Below the pieces are notes generated by a model. It did not search any database and had not been told where the DNA came from. It saw only the letters and a list, made by a program, of their open reading frames with translations. From the NCBI GenBank assembly GCA_963978895.1, contig OZ022242.1, positions 22,632,629 to 22,696,628 of the forward strand: 64,000 nt of DNA, written 5' to 3'. Positions 26,431 to 48,991 of this stretch are shown piece by piece. The DNA is from Erpobdella octoculata (lineage: Eukaryota; Annelida; Clitellata; Hirudinida; Erpobdellidae). The stretch's first letter is position 1; every line of letters starts with the position of its first letter. The position numbers were made by a program, and so were the translations under genes.

Positions 26431-27487
26431 CTTGAAAAAGGTTAGTGGAACTTGAAGCAGTTGCCAATGAACTTTTAGCTGAAATTTTTAAAATTGGAAA
26501 AGTGTTTGATATTTGCTGGCTTATGTCATCTTTTAATGCTGTGAATGCCCTGTGGAAAAACGTGTCACCTCTACAAGAACATATGAGCAAACTGACAAAT
26601 GAAATCACACTAAACGGCAGAGAAAAATCAAAATATTCTGGATTACATCGAAAACTCAAAAATTGGTTGGTTATTGCAGAACTTGCTTTAATGGTAGATT
26701 CTCTTCAGGTACTTTCTCAATTCAGTCTGCACTTACAGCATCGAGATACAACCATCTTGACTGTTGGTGATCGCTTAGAAGCCACTATTCTCACTTTACT
26801 TTCAACAAAAGACAAATGTGGCCCAAAGCTAAAAAGCATAATTGAATCAGTCAGAGATGGTAACATAGATAATGCCAAGAAAGTGTTATTAATTTCAGGT
26901 TACGACAATACACTGATATCTCTTCAAACTCCTTCAGAAAGAGACAAAAGTACTTTAGACAATTTCAGAAAGCAATTTCTACAAGGTCTTGTTGACAACA
27001 TTTTGTCCCGTTACCCTGATCAAATTTTAAAAAGTGTAAGTGTCTTAGATGTAAATGTTTGGCCAGAAAATGAAATTGACAGGGCAATGTTTGGTGATCA
27101 AGAAATAATGAATTTAGCTAAATTGGTTAAATTTGATATTAACTCTCAGGCTGAGCTCTTAATGCAATTCAGAATTTACAAACTGAAGATTAGGCCAAGA
27201 TTAGTCCTTCCCTGGTACAAAAACTTAAAAATGATCTCTGCATATTTCCTATCAGTTCAGCCGAGTGTGAGCGTGGTTTTTCAGCAATGAATCGACAGCA
27301 ATCTGACGATAGAAATAGGCTTCAGCAGGGCACTCTTAGATTTCTTCTCTTCATTGAAATTAATGGGCCAGAAATAAGAGATGTTCAACTACAAAAATAT
27401 GTTATCTCATGGCTTCAAAAAAATAGACATTCAGCAATAGACAAGGCCACTCATTATATAAAGAAAATATATTTCTGGCATTTTGTT
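26425..27487 (+). pseudogene. hAT transposase relic (ZNF862/KIAA1586-like), C-terminal part
   Basis: The frame 26445-27290 encodes a hAT RNase-H-fold C-terminal region (WLMSSFNAVNALWKNVSPL near the start). A frameshift near 27200 follows. The next frame contains the family motif PISSAECERGFSAMNR (27248-27295) and the dimerisation tail LLFIEINGPEIRDVQ..KYVISWL to 27487. The BED zinc finger and first catalytic Asp region are missing. hAT transposases cut and paste DNA with 8-bp duplications, and related hAT-derived genes have been domesticated in animals. The frameshift argues for a dead copy. Confidence 0.75.
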
Positions 27488-27740
27488 TGAAATAGTAACA
27501 CTCTTTAAACCATATGATTTTTAAATGAAAAATATCATTTTTCATCTTAGAAATAGATATATTGACTTTTTCAGCTAAAGAATTATATTTTAACTTAAAC
27601 TGTCTTAAACAATTTCTTGTGTATAGTTATTAATTAATGTCAATGAGGGTTTTGTAACATTTTTTAAAAGGATAGTAAAACATCTTTTTTAATTTTGTTG
27701 AACATAACATGAAAAAAATAAAGTGGTTAAATATGTGTAC

Positions 27741-28104
<364 letters not shown>

Positions 28105-28312
28105 GGGGGTCAAAGTCAGAGGTTGTAGAATGAAGGTGAATGCCCTGGTATATATATCCCCCTGGAAAAATTGTTCAATTTTTACACTGGGCTGAACCGA
28201 TCTTTAAGAAATTGTTCGTGTACATTTGGTAGGTCTGAGGATAGGTCCACGGTTATTTAGAATTTTTTTTTAAATTATTTGAAAAAGTTATTTTGGAAAA
28301 ACAAAAGAAACA

Positions 28313-28423
<111 letters not shown>

Positions 28424-28575
28424 CCAAAATTAACTTTCTTTTAAATACTAAAAAAAATTTTGACTACTTTTTAGGTAAGTTACAAAATTTTTAGCATCTG
28501 GCAGTGGTTTTCCAGTGAGGTTTGTGGATATAAGATCAAATGTTTGCTTTTTCCGCCGTTCTTGGCCTCTCCCGC

Positions 28576-28604
28576 CAGTTGTTCCCCCCCCCCCCCCCCC
28601 CCCC
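28576..28604. repeat. Poly-C run
   Basis: About 22 consecutive C bases within a CGCCAG...CCGCCA context; such runs are prone to sequencing length error. Confidence 0.85.
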
Positions 28605-28634
28605 GCCAAAAGAAGTCTAGATCCGCCATATATA

Positions 28635-28742
28635 TATATGGGGAACAAACGGAAACGGGAGAGCAAGCGGGGTAAGAAACGGGAGCAAGAGAAGAACGAT
28701 AAAAATACTTTCAAAAACCCAAGGCATTGTACACTTGATTGA
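28635..28742 (+). repeat. GC-rich minisatellite remnant
   Basis: ACGGAAACGGGAGAGCAAGC-type units, followed by AAAAACCCAAGGCATTGTACACTTG, a degenerate form of the Helitron-like terminus seen elsewhere. Confidence 0.5.
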
Positions 28743-28841
28743 TCTTCGAGATTGTTTTTTTTAATTGTCATAATTTTGTACATTAAACTTTTAATATAAA
28801 AAAAACAAAATAATTTGAAAGGTAAAACAACGTTTCCTGGG

Positions 28842-28842
<1 letters not shown>

Positions 28843-28923
<81 letters not shown>

Positions 28924-29135
28924 GACTGTGAGTTTGTGAGTCTGTCTCTTATAGAAATCAAAACCGCTGATTATGTGAGTAAGTATGCAAGTAAGTAAGT
29001 CCTTTATGCAGTGCTACACCATTCATCCGATCCCATCCCCGGCTCAGGGAGCTAAAAAACTTTTCCAGGGAGCGCAAGCGGGGAAGTAAACGGGAACACG
29101 AGACAAACCTCTACAAACCCCTGGTACCCCGCTAG
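28843..29135 (+). mobile_element. Short Helitron-like element
   Basis: An (AT)n tract (28843-28921) is followed by GTCCTTTATGCAGTGCTACACCATTCATCCGATC, a short GGGAGCGCAAGCGGGGAAG array and the terminus CCCCTGGTACCCCGCTAG, with CTAG at 29132-29135. Confidence 0.6.
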
Positions 29136-29149
29136 TCCAGAATAAGGCT

Positions 29150-29280
29150 TTCCTGAAAGTTTTGGAGCTCTAGGTGGTCGAAAGTGGGTGAATTTTCGTT
29201 TCCAAGATTTTATCACCACAGACAAACAAACCAACAAACAGAGAGACGAGTGAAGTTAAATAAAAGCAGTTAAAAAATTG
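29150..29280 (+). repeat. Dispersed repeat R3
   Basis: CCTGAAAGTTTTGGAGCTCTAG ... ACAGAGAGACGAGTGAAGTT matches in inverse orientation 55205-55330 beside the Penelope fragment. Confidence 0.7.
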
Positions 29281-29399
29281 AAATCGTTCGCAGAGTGGTC
29301 GGCAGATCGAGCGGGGACGGACAGCAACCGGGAACGGGAGAGCAAACGGGAACGAGAAAAGCTCTAGAAACGCCAGGTATCTCGCTATAGTGTATATTA

Positions 29400-29618
29400 T
29401 ATAATAAAAAATATATATATAAAAATGAGATTATGTATGTGTTGCCTTGCATTGCTACACCATTCATCTGATCGTAATGAAATTTTCACACAGCCTTGAG
29501 AGTCAATGGGGGATGGTTTTTGTGGAAAAAATTGAGATCGATCACAAAATGAGCGGAAACGGAAAAGCCTCCAAGAGCGACCGGGGAAGGAAACGGAAAA
29601 ACCCCGGGTATCCGCTAG
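29400..29618 (+). mobile_element. Short Helitron-like element
   Basis: ATATATATAAAAATGAGATT is followed by CATTGCTACACCATTCATCTGATCG, a short GGAAACGGAAAAGC array and ACCCCGGGTATCCGCTAG, with CTAG at 29615-29618. A partial array of the same family lies just upstream (29285-29385). Confidence 0.6.
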
Positions 29619-30087
29619 TACGAAAAAATCAACTACAATTTGTGGTTAGATGTTCAAGAATAGGTGGTAGCACTAACACCAAGGTTTGGCACTTAAAAGT
29701 GCTTATGTAAAACTTTATTGAACAAATAACGTTATATAATTACAAATGGACAGATTTACAGGCAAACATATTTTGTAAACCGCTTCCTGTAGCTAACTAA
29801 TAGTAAGTTTTTTTTTATAGTATTCAACTAATTAAACCTACACCAAACAGGAATTAGAAAATAAACTTAATATTATAAATCATGATTATTGTAAGGTAAA
29901 TGAACCAGACCAAATAGAATATAACACTACTTAAAATCATATAATTCTTGAAGTGATGACCTCGACCACACAAATAGAACTGATCAATTGTGCATAACTC
30001 AATACAGCACTGATACCCAATAATCAAACAAGCTGAACCTTCAATAATCGATACGAAGCAAGAAACAAGAAGACAAAAACAGTTTAA

Positions 30088-42158
<12,071 letters not shown>

Positions 42159-43020
42159 TTCAGGAGGAAATGCTTGGCTTCTAAAGGCAAGGTCAGATGT
42201 AGAGATGTAGGCTAGAGAACTAGACTAACTAGAGAGAGTGTAATAAAATATTTCTGCAGTTAATACTATTTATTTTTTATAACATTGCAGTGATATGATA
42301 TATCGTTGCAAAGATATTTAACAAACTAAAAAAAAACTACGAATACTGGTTGGTTCTATTGCCCAGAGGATCTGCCGTGGCAACAAGTGGTAAAATTGCT
42401 ATTGCCCCAAAAGTCTTATTTATAACAATAATTTTTTATGAATATTTTCCAGAACCACCACAATCAGAGACTAGAATAACTTAGGAAAAAGCTAGGGATA
42501 GTGAGGTATTCAGAAAATAATAAAGGGGGACTAACTAAGCTACTGGCTTGAAGGAGAATAGACGATCCATGAAAAGAGAGAAATAGAAGTTTAAGTGAGC
42601 TTGCGTAGATACTCTACCACACAATAGTATAAGTTTTATTTATAGCATTTTATGCTCACCATGTGCCAGAGTTATGGAGCATTTTCTGACCTCACTGACT
42701 ATACGTGCGTCACTTAGCTTCCGATCTCACTCCCATAATCCCATGGCCTAGCTTCATCAGAACTTTCCTATGTGCAAGCTACTGGTGGGCATTTCGGTGT
42801 CACAGCATAGGCCTGCAGTTTCATATCTGTGCCTGTATGTGTGCGTATGCTGGTGTGCGCTTTCGTCTTCCGCCATAGCAATAGCAACTTCACCACTTAC
42901 TGCCCTGGAGCAATAGATTTAAGATGAATATTTGTCTTCTGACATACTTACAACTTTTCAAATTATAACAACAGCTTCATTTGCTTGATTAATGTCCTTC
43001 TAACTAAGTTAATCTATATA
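42159..43020. other. Upstream region of DCTN5
   Basis: No coding region. Two inverted segments related to the TTGCTATTGCCCC repeat lie at about 42355-42405 and 42870-42918. The DCTN5 promoter must lie here or nearby, but I see no convincing core element. Confidence 0.5.
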
Positions 43021-43022
43021 TA

Positions 43023-43189
43023 CAGTCGATTCCGCTTAATTGGGGCAGCCGCTTATTTGGGCCAAATCTCAAAGAACAAGAATAATATGCATTGTTTAAT
43101 TATATGTGAAATTCGCTTAACTGGGGCAGCCGTTTAATTGGGCCAAAATGCCTAAGTCCCTATATGTCCCAATTAAGCAGAATCAACTG
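43023..43189. mobile_element. Mariner/pogo-like MITE
   Basis: Inverted ends CAGTCGATTCCGCTTAATTGGG and CCCAATTAAGCAGAATCAACTG are flanked by TA at 43021-43022 and 43190-43191. An internal second copy of the TTAATTGGGCCAAA motif suggests a duplicated subterminal repeat. Confidence 0.85.
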
Positions 43190-43619
43190 TATATAAAAGA
43201 ACATGTCCTGACTGACTGATAATCAATGCCGAGCTATAACGCCTCATCCTGGACGTGAAATTTGGAACTTATATTACTTTTATTTATTTTTTATTTATTT
43301 ATTTATATATTGGTACACGAACAGAGGGACCCAAAGGGCCACTAATACTGTTCGGACAGAACACAATAAAAACTAAAGAAAAACAAAACAAAATAAACTG
43401 TCTGATGTGGGGCGACGAGCCAGACAAAAGTAGAACAGAAAAGTTGTGTTCAAAATACAAACTATATGACTATATATGAATATTAACTAATACATAATAG
43501 ATGGATTAGTAACAACAAGGTAATCAGATAAATATTTGTATTTAGATCTAGGTACCAGATAGATATTAGTTTTTAAATGAGGATGTCACAGAAGGAGTAA
43601 TAATAGAGCAATCAGATAT

Positions 43620-46454
43620 CTATTTATATGTGAGAAAGTTTGATAGGTTGGCTTCCGCTACGAGACATTTAAACCTACTGAGAGTGGTTGAACTGACAAT
43701 ATCGCTAGGCAATTGGTTCCATATATTAATAATACGATTAGTATAGAAAAATTTGGTAACATCAACTCTATTAAAGACAGATTTTAGCTTGAACTGGTGA
43801 CCCCTAGTGGAATGATACATGGAGAACTGAAAACTATGTTTTAAGTCGGAATCAATAAAACCGTTCAAAAAGCTGTAGCACAAACAAAGATCACTGATGA
43901 GTCTTCGGTGTTCAAGTGATGGGAGATTGAGAGTTTTGAGTCTCACCGCATACGGAAGGTTCTTGAGACCCGGGATCGCCTTGGTAAATCTTTTTTGAAT
44001 TCTTTCGATATCGTCAATAAGATATCGGTGATGAGGATTCCACACCTGCGAGCAATACTCCAGAAGAGGTCGAACATATGTGCAAAAAGCTTGCTTAAGC
44101 AAATCTGGATCTTTAGATGTAAATGATTTAATGATGAGACGCGATCTCACAGACGCAACATGAACGATATTTGCCACGTGATATTTGAAACTCAGGCTAG
44201 CATCCACAATCACTCCTAGGTCTCTGATATGATCAACGTTCTTTAGTTGGTAAGAGTCAATGGTGTAGATGGGAGATTTAAGTTTTGCACCTGCGGGACC
44301 AAAAATAGAGAGAACAAGACATTTTTCCAGTGCCAAGTTCAACTGCCAGTCTTTGCTCCATACCAGCAAGTGGTCAATTGCCTTCTGTAAGTTGTTGGCA
44401 TTAGGCTGGACAGGTGCATACAGTTTGATGTTATCGGCAAATAGTTTGACTGAGATCGATCCCAACTCCACACTATCTGTAACATCGTTAATATAGATCA
44501 GGAACAGAGTTGGACCGAGAACACTGCCTTGCGGAACCCCGCTTGTAACAGCTCTTGGCTCAGACAGGCTACGGTCTATCTGAACCATCTGGTGGCGATC
44601 CTTTAAAAAGTCAGTGATCCATGCCAATAGATCTCCAGCTATTCCATAAGCTTCCAACTTTCTTTTTAATTTGAAATGAGAAATGGAATCAAAGGCTTTT
44701 TGAAAATCAAAATAAATTATATCCGTGCATCTGCGTTTCTCCATTGACAATGACCAGTCAGATACACATTCAAGTAGATTGGTACTGGTTGACCTTGACT
44801 GTAAAAATCCATGTTGGTGTCGAGAGATGAGATTGTGTTCAATTAAATAGTGTTGCATGGTTTTATTAATTATTTTCTCCATAATGCGACAACAGGTACA
44901 AGTAAGAGAAATGGGTCGGTAATTAGAAGGATTGCTGGTGGGACCTTTTTTATGGATGGGTTGAATAAATGCTGCTTTCCACTCTTTTGGTAGTATTTTA
45001 GATTTTAAAGACGTGTGGAAAATATGACAAAGAGGCGTTGCTAGACTGGAAGCGCATTTCTTCAAAAGTAGGTTCGGAATGCCATCTGGACCAAGAGAAC
45101 ATGAGTTATTGAGAGATTTTAGCGTTTTCACAACGGTCGACGGCGTAAAGGAGACGTCCTCCAAGGAGCTCGGTGATCGAGGATCCAACATGGGATTAAC
45201 GCCATTGTCGAATGTAAACACGCTTGCAAAATAGTTATTGAAAATGTTGGCAATTTCGGTAGCGTCAGATGTAGAGTTGCCATTTCCCGAATCAATGCTA
45301 CCAATTCGAGGATGAGTAAATAGCTTACTGCTGACGTACCTGTAAAACGTTCCAATGTTACCCCCCAAGATAAGTTTTCTCTCAGTGGTAACTTGAACTT
45401 CCTTGGCCAATTTAGAACATTTCTTTGAAAACTCGACATAGCAAACCTTGTGTTTCAAAGCATCAGTAGCCTTCCATCTCTTCCAAAACCACAACTTGGC
45501 CTTGTAAATCATTCTAAGAATTTTCGGAGTTTTTTCTTTTTTTGACCTTGATCCTTTAATACACAGAGGAACAAAATATGTCATAGCCATGTCCAACTGC
45601 TGTTTAAAGATCGACCAACAGCTTTCCACATCAAAGCAGTATTGAAAAACTTGATTCCAGTCGATGTCACTTAAATAGTAATTCATTTCCTCAAAACGTG
45701 CTCGTTTGAAATCGTAGATATATTGATTAGACGCACCAGTAGTTGAGACGGAGTCGCTAGTCCGGAATACAATCAAATTGTGGTCGCTGGTAGCTATTGG
45801 GCAAACAACATCTATTTTTGCAATAAACATGTGGTCAGTAGAAAGAATCAAGTCAAGAGTGCTCTCGCCACGAGTATGCTGGAACACAAATTGATGAAGT
45901 CCTAGATCGTTAAATAGATTCATGAATATCGTGTAGATTTTATTATTGGGATGAGAAAACTGTAACCAGTTGATGTCAGGTAGATTGAAATCTCCCATTA
46001 GGCATAGTGTGTGATTTGTTGAACAGATTATTTTTAAACACTCAATACTATCGATGGCATATTGATGAGCTTCCATGTCAAAACCTCCACTTCGGTAGTA
46101 GGCTATAATTCTACATGGAGTTGTATTCAGACGAATGTCAATGCAGACAACCTCAATATGCTTGAACTGATTTGGTATTTGGATGAGTTTAAAGACAACG
46201 TCCTCTCTAATTATGAGAGCCACACCACCTCCTCTGGTTTCTCTGTCCCAGCGACATGTAGAATATCCTCTAGGTAAAAATAAACTGTCGGGATCATCTT
46301 TAGTAAGCCAGGTTTCAATAACACAAAAAATAAAAGGTTTATAATCTTCTAAAAATAGAGCAACTTCCGCAATCTTGTTATTTATACTTCTTAAGTTAGT
46401 TAAAGCCATGCGACTTCCAGGTTTAAATCCGAAAGGGCTGGCTACTTCCACCAT
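43620..46454 (-). CDS. LINE ORF2: endonuclease and reverse transcriptase
   Basis: 944 aa in one open frame. The N-terminal endonuclease has LTNLRSINNK, CVIETWL, GDFNLPDINW, STLDLIL and SDHNLIV. The RT has FIQPIHKKG, NYRPISLT, QHGFLQSRST, DFQKAFDSI, SGVPQGSVLGP and LFADNIKLYA. The C-terminus shows the CR1-type LNLPSLEHRRLISDLCL and NIWNQLPSD. The enzyme nicks DNA and primes reverse transcription at the cut. The catalytic box is FADN: the second Asp of the usual FADD/YADD is Asn (codon at 44430-44432), expected to disable polymerisation. A single G-to-A change on the coding strand explains it. Confidence 0.92.
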   Translation of the reverse strand: MVEVASPFGFKPGSRMALTNLRSINNKIAEVALFLEDYKPFIFCVIETWLTKDDPDSLFLPRGYSTCRWDRETRGGGVALIIREDVVFKLIQIPNQFKHIEVVCIDIRLNTTPCRIIAYYRSGGFDMEAHQYAIDSIECLKIICSTNHTLCLMGDFNLPDINWLQFSHPNNKIYTIFMNLFNDLGLHQFVFQHTRGESTLDLILSTDHMFIAKIDVVCPIATSDHNLIVFRTSDSVSTTGASNQYIYDFKRARFEEMNYYLSDIDWNQVFQYCFDVESCWSIFKQQLDMAMTYFVPLCIKGSRSKKEKTPKILRMIYKAKLWFWKRWKATDALKHKVCYVEFSKKCSKLAKEVQVTTERKLILGGNIGTFYRYVSSKLFTHPRIGSIDSGNGNSTSDATEIANIFNNYFASVFTFDNGVNPMLDPRSPSSLEDVSFTPSTVVKTLKSLNNSCSLGPDGIPNLLLKKCASSLATPLCHIFHTSLKSKILPKEWKAAFIQPIHKKGPTSNPSNYRPISLTCTCCRIMEKIINKTMQHYLIEHNLISRHQHGFLQSRSTSTNLLECVSDWSLSMEKRRCTDIIYFDFQKAFDSISHFKLKRKLEAYGIAGDLLAWITDFLKDRHQMVQIDRSLSEPRAVTSGVPQGSVLGPTLFLIYINDVTDSVELGSISVKLFADNIKLYAPVQPNANNLQKAIDHLLVWSKDWQLNLALEKCLVLSIFGPAGAKLKSPIYTIDSYQLKNVDHIRDLGVIVDASLSFKYHVANIVHVASVRSRLIIKSFTSKDPDLLKQAFCTYVRPLLEYCSQVWNPHHRYLIDDIERIQKRFTKAIPGLKNLPYAVRLKTLNLPSLEHRRLISDLCLCYSFLNGFIDSDLKHSFQFSMYHSTRGHQFKLKSVFNRVDVTKFFYTNRIINIWNQLPSDIVSSTTLSRFKCLVAEANLSNFLTYK

Positions 46455-47154
46455 CAGTCAGCAGCTTTGGCACACCTTGCACGGACCCTTTTACTTTTTC
46501 GCGTCTTTCACATCGTCGCAGGTAATTTTGATGGGCCTGTTCCTTAGTGAGATCGCGGTTAATAAAAACTCGCTTGGCGCCGTCATCCTTAGAAGCTCGA
46601 AGAAGCATAGAAGACTGTATCAGATCATCCACAGCCTCGGCACTAGAAAGAGTCACACAAATGAGTGTCTTGGATTGGTTTGGGTTCTTATTCAATCGTC
46701 GTGTCCTCAGAATTTTTGGCTTCACCGTCAGGTGGTTTTCACAAAAATTTGAGATAGTAATGGAGTCAGAAACAGCATCATCCAACATCATTCCAGAAAT
46801 AATAGCATTGTTGGATCTCTTCTTCCTTTCCTCCTTCTCCTGTTCATGCAGCACGAATGAGCGAGAAACTGCCTCTAGCAGAGTCGAGTCATTTTTCTGC
46901 AAGCTAGCAGCATCTGGGAGCTTATTTTCTAGCCCTTCGAGCCTTGACTCAATGGTATTCATTCTCGAAGCCAGTAATTCCATTTTCGAAGAAGCCTCCT
47001 TAGAAGACTCCTTTAGTATCTGAACCACGTTGTTAAGAACCATCTCAAAGTTCCTATTCATAGTATCTATCACCTTCATCATATTATCGTTGAGTTTATC
47101 CGTGATTTTTGTCAGTATTGCCTCAAGACTCTCGAGAGTGATAGATTTGGCCAT
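46423..47154 (-). CDS. LINE ORF1 protein
   Basis: 243 aa. Residues about 1-90 are heptad-like and rich in Met/Leu/Lys/Glu, a likely trimerising coiled coil. A basic KERKKRSNNAIISGM stretch near residue 108 starts the RRM-like part, followed by the conserved-looking LRTRRLNKNP and INRDLTKEQAHQNYLRR. LINE ORF1 proteins coat the element RNA in a ribonucleoprotein and act as chaperones. The stop lies 32 bases inside ORF2, so ORF2 translation would need reinitiation or frameshifting. A start at the ATG at 47154 (MAKSITLE) is sensible because it precedes the coiled coil. Confidence 0.8.
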   Translation of the reverse strand: MAKSITLESLEAILTKITDKLNDNMMKVIDTMNRNFEMVLNNVVQILKESSKEASSKMELLASRMNTIESRLEGLENKLPDAASLQKNDSTLLEAVSRSFVLHEQEKEERKKRSNNAIISGMMLDDAVSDSITISNFCENHLTVKPKILRTRRLNKNPNQSKTLICVTLSSAEAVDDLIQSSMLLRASKDDGAKRVFINRDLTKEQAHQNYLRRCERREKVKGSVQGVPKLLTDGGSSQPFRI

Positions 47155-47320
47155 ATTTAAACTGGGATACCCGCCGCAAAATCAACTCAAATTCGGGAAA
47201 AGGTCCTAATTAAAGCAAATTATAATTCGTACAAAAAGTTTTTTGTAAAACAGTTAGAAAATTTTAGTCAATTAGCATGAAAAATGCAATTACAACGGAA
47301 CGGAGAACTTATTTTGTTTA

Positions 47321-48990
47321 CTTCCGGAAGTAGCATAAGCACCCACTAAGAAAGGGTTTTGAAAATTTTGTTCCTGAGGGGATGAAACAGGAAAACAAAC
47401 GTTTTTCTAAAACAATGCATACCTCAAAAACCAAAAATGAGAAAGTTTTGAAATTTATTATCTAGATTCTTTTTCAAAAATAACAAATACGTGTTTCACC
47501 ATTTTTTGAAAATTTGGGTTCCAGGACCTAAAATGTGGTGTGGAAAATAGAGTTATTTGATTTTTTAGAATAACTGCTACTCAAAAACTGTAAGTGCTAC
47601 AGATGTAAAAATTAGTATTTAGTATCTACAGGACCTCAAATATGGGGTGATTAAAAACTAAAAATGTAAAAGTTTTGCAATTTTGTACTAAGATTATTCT
47701 TACAAAATAACAAAATACATGTTTTAATAATGCTGGAAAATTTGGTTTCCAGGACTTCAAATGTGGGGTGAAAAATAAGCTTATATTTTTCTTAGAAGAA
47801 CCACAACTCTGAAACTGAAAATACTACAGATATAAAAATTAGTAATAAGATACTACTCAGAAAATAAAGTTACACATGTTTTACTAATTTTTTTATGTTT
47901 TGGCTTCCAGGACTACAAAATGCAGGGTGAAGAAAAAGATTATTGGCTTGAAAACTCAATAACTGAAGATGTAGAAACATTAAAATTCAGCTGGCTGGGT
48001 CCAGCTAATCACAAACCGGGCCAGGCCTCGACTTTTGTGCTTACGAAAGGAGCCAGTTTGGGCCTAAATAACAACCCAGGCCTGGAATTTTCTGCCTATA
48101 AAATAAGCTGAACCGGGTATAAAAAGCCCTGCGTAGCAGGCGCGGTCCCTGGATTTTCTGATGGGGGGATGATAAAGTTATTGTTGATTAGGAGTCTAAT
48201 ATTATGTATTTTTTTTAGATTTTAAAGTTAACATCAAGTAATGGGGTGTGTTTTAAAAAAATTGCATTTTTGAACATAAGAAATGGGTGTGTTTAAAAAA
48301 ATTGCATTTTTGAACATAAGAAATGTGTATGTGTATGTTTCTATTCAATCTCCATACAAATAGAATACAAAATAACATTTATATCGTGCCTTTATAAAAA
48401 AAAAAAAGATTCATTCGCAAAGGAGCGCAGTTCATTAACATCTCCTAATCAAAAAAAATATTAAAGAGATATGTCTTTAGCCTAATTTTAACTTGTTTAA
48501 TGTCTATAGAATGACGAACATGCACTTTTCTTCAATCTCAGTAAACGTAAATGCAGTATTCAAAGGGTGTTAGGTTTGAAACGAAAATTTGACAGTTTTG
48601 TTGGTCAAGTTCGACTCAAATGTGTTTTCGTTCGTCGAGAATTTGATAGAACCAGTAGATAAATGACAATCTTGTTGTTCAGGGTTTGAAGTTTGGCTAG
48701 AATTTTTGCATTCTCAATGCTCAGTGGGTGCTCTTTTACAAATTTTAAATTTTCAGTTCTTTCAGTAATCTTAATGAAGTTGCTGCAGCGCATTTTTTGC
48801 TGGAAGTTCAAGATTTTTGCTTGACATCTTCAACACAATAATTAGAGTTTGTGCAGTTGAATTTGTAATACAATAATTGGTTTATGAAAAAGAAATAAAG
48901 AGCTTTACCACCTTTATACTTTACAGAAGACAGTGGGTATTTTCTTTTTTGCAATTAATATAGGTATATGGAAAAACTAGTATTCTAAAA
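47321..48990. repeat. Degenerate tandem repeats and unassigned sequence
   Basis: A CCAGGACYTMAAATGTGGGGTG motif recurs near 47522, 47628 (ACAGGACCTC), 47751 and 47910, each with related following text (TACAGATRTAAAAATTAGTA), so this is an old ~100-160 bp repeat. A 68-codon minus-strand frame (48605-48811) has no recognised motif. A duplicated AAAAAAATTGCATTTTTGAAC occurs at about 48255 and 48296. Confidence 0.55.
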
Positions 48991-48991
48991 G

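Larger units (their letters stand above)
43257..47320 (-). mobile_element. Nearly full-length CR1-type non-LTR retrotransposon
   Basis: Two overlapping minus-strand ORFs (ORF1 46423-47154, ORF2 43620-46454, overlap 32 bases in different frames), a leader of about 160 bases and a 3' region ending in a TAAATAAATAAA-type tail at about 43279-43305. No target duplication could be fixed by eye. Apart from one catalytic codon in ORF2 it looks intact and recently inserted. Confidence 0.85.

Noticed and set aside
26445..27290. Intact single-exon host gene
   Set aside because: The conserved hAT motif continues in another frame, showing a frameshifted transposase relic.
48605..48811. 68-codon minus-strand frame as a small gene
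   Set aside because: No recognised motif, no splice support, length expected by chance in this composition.
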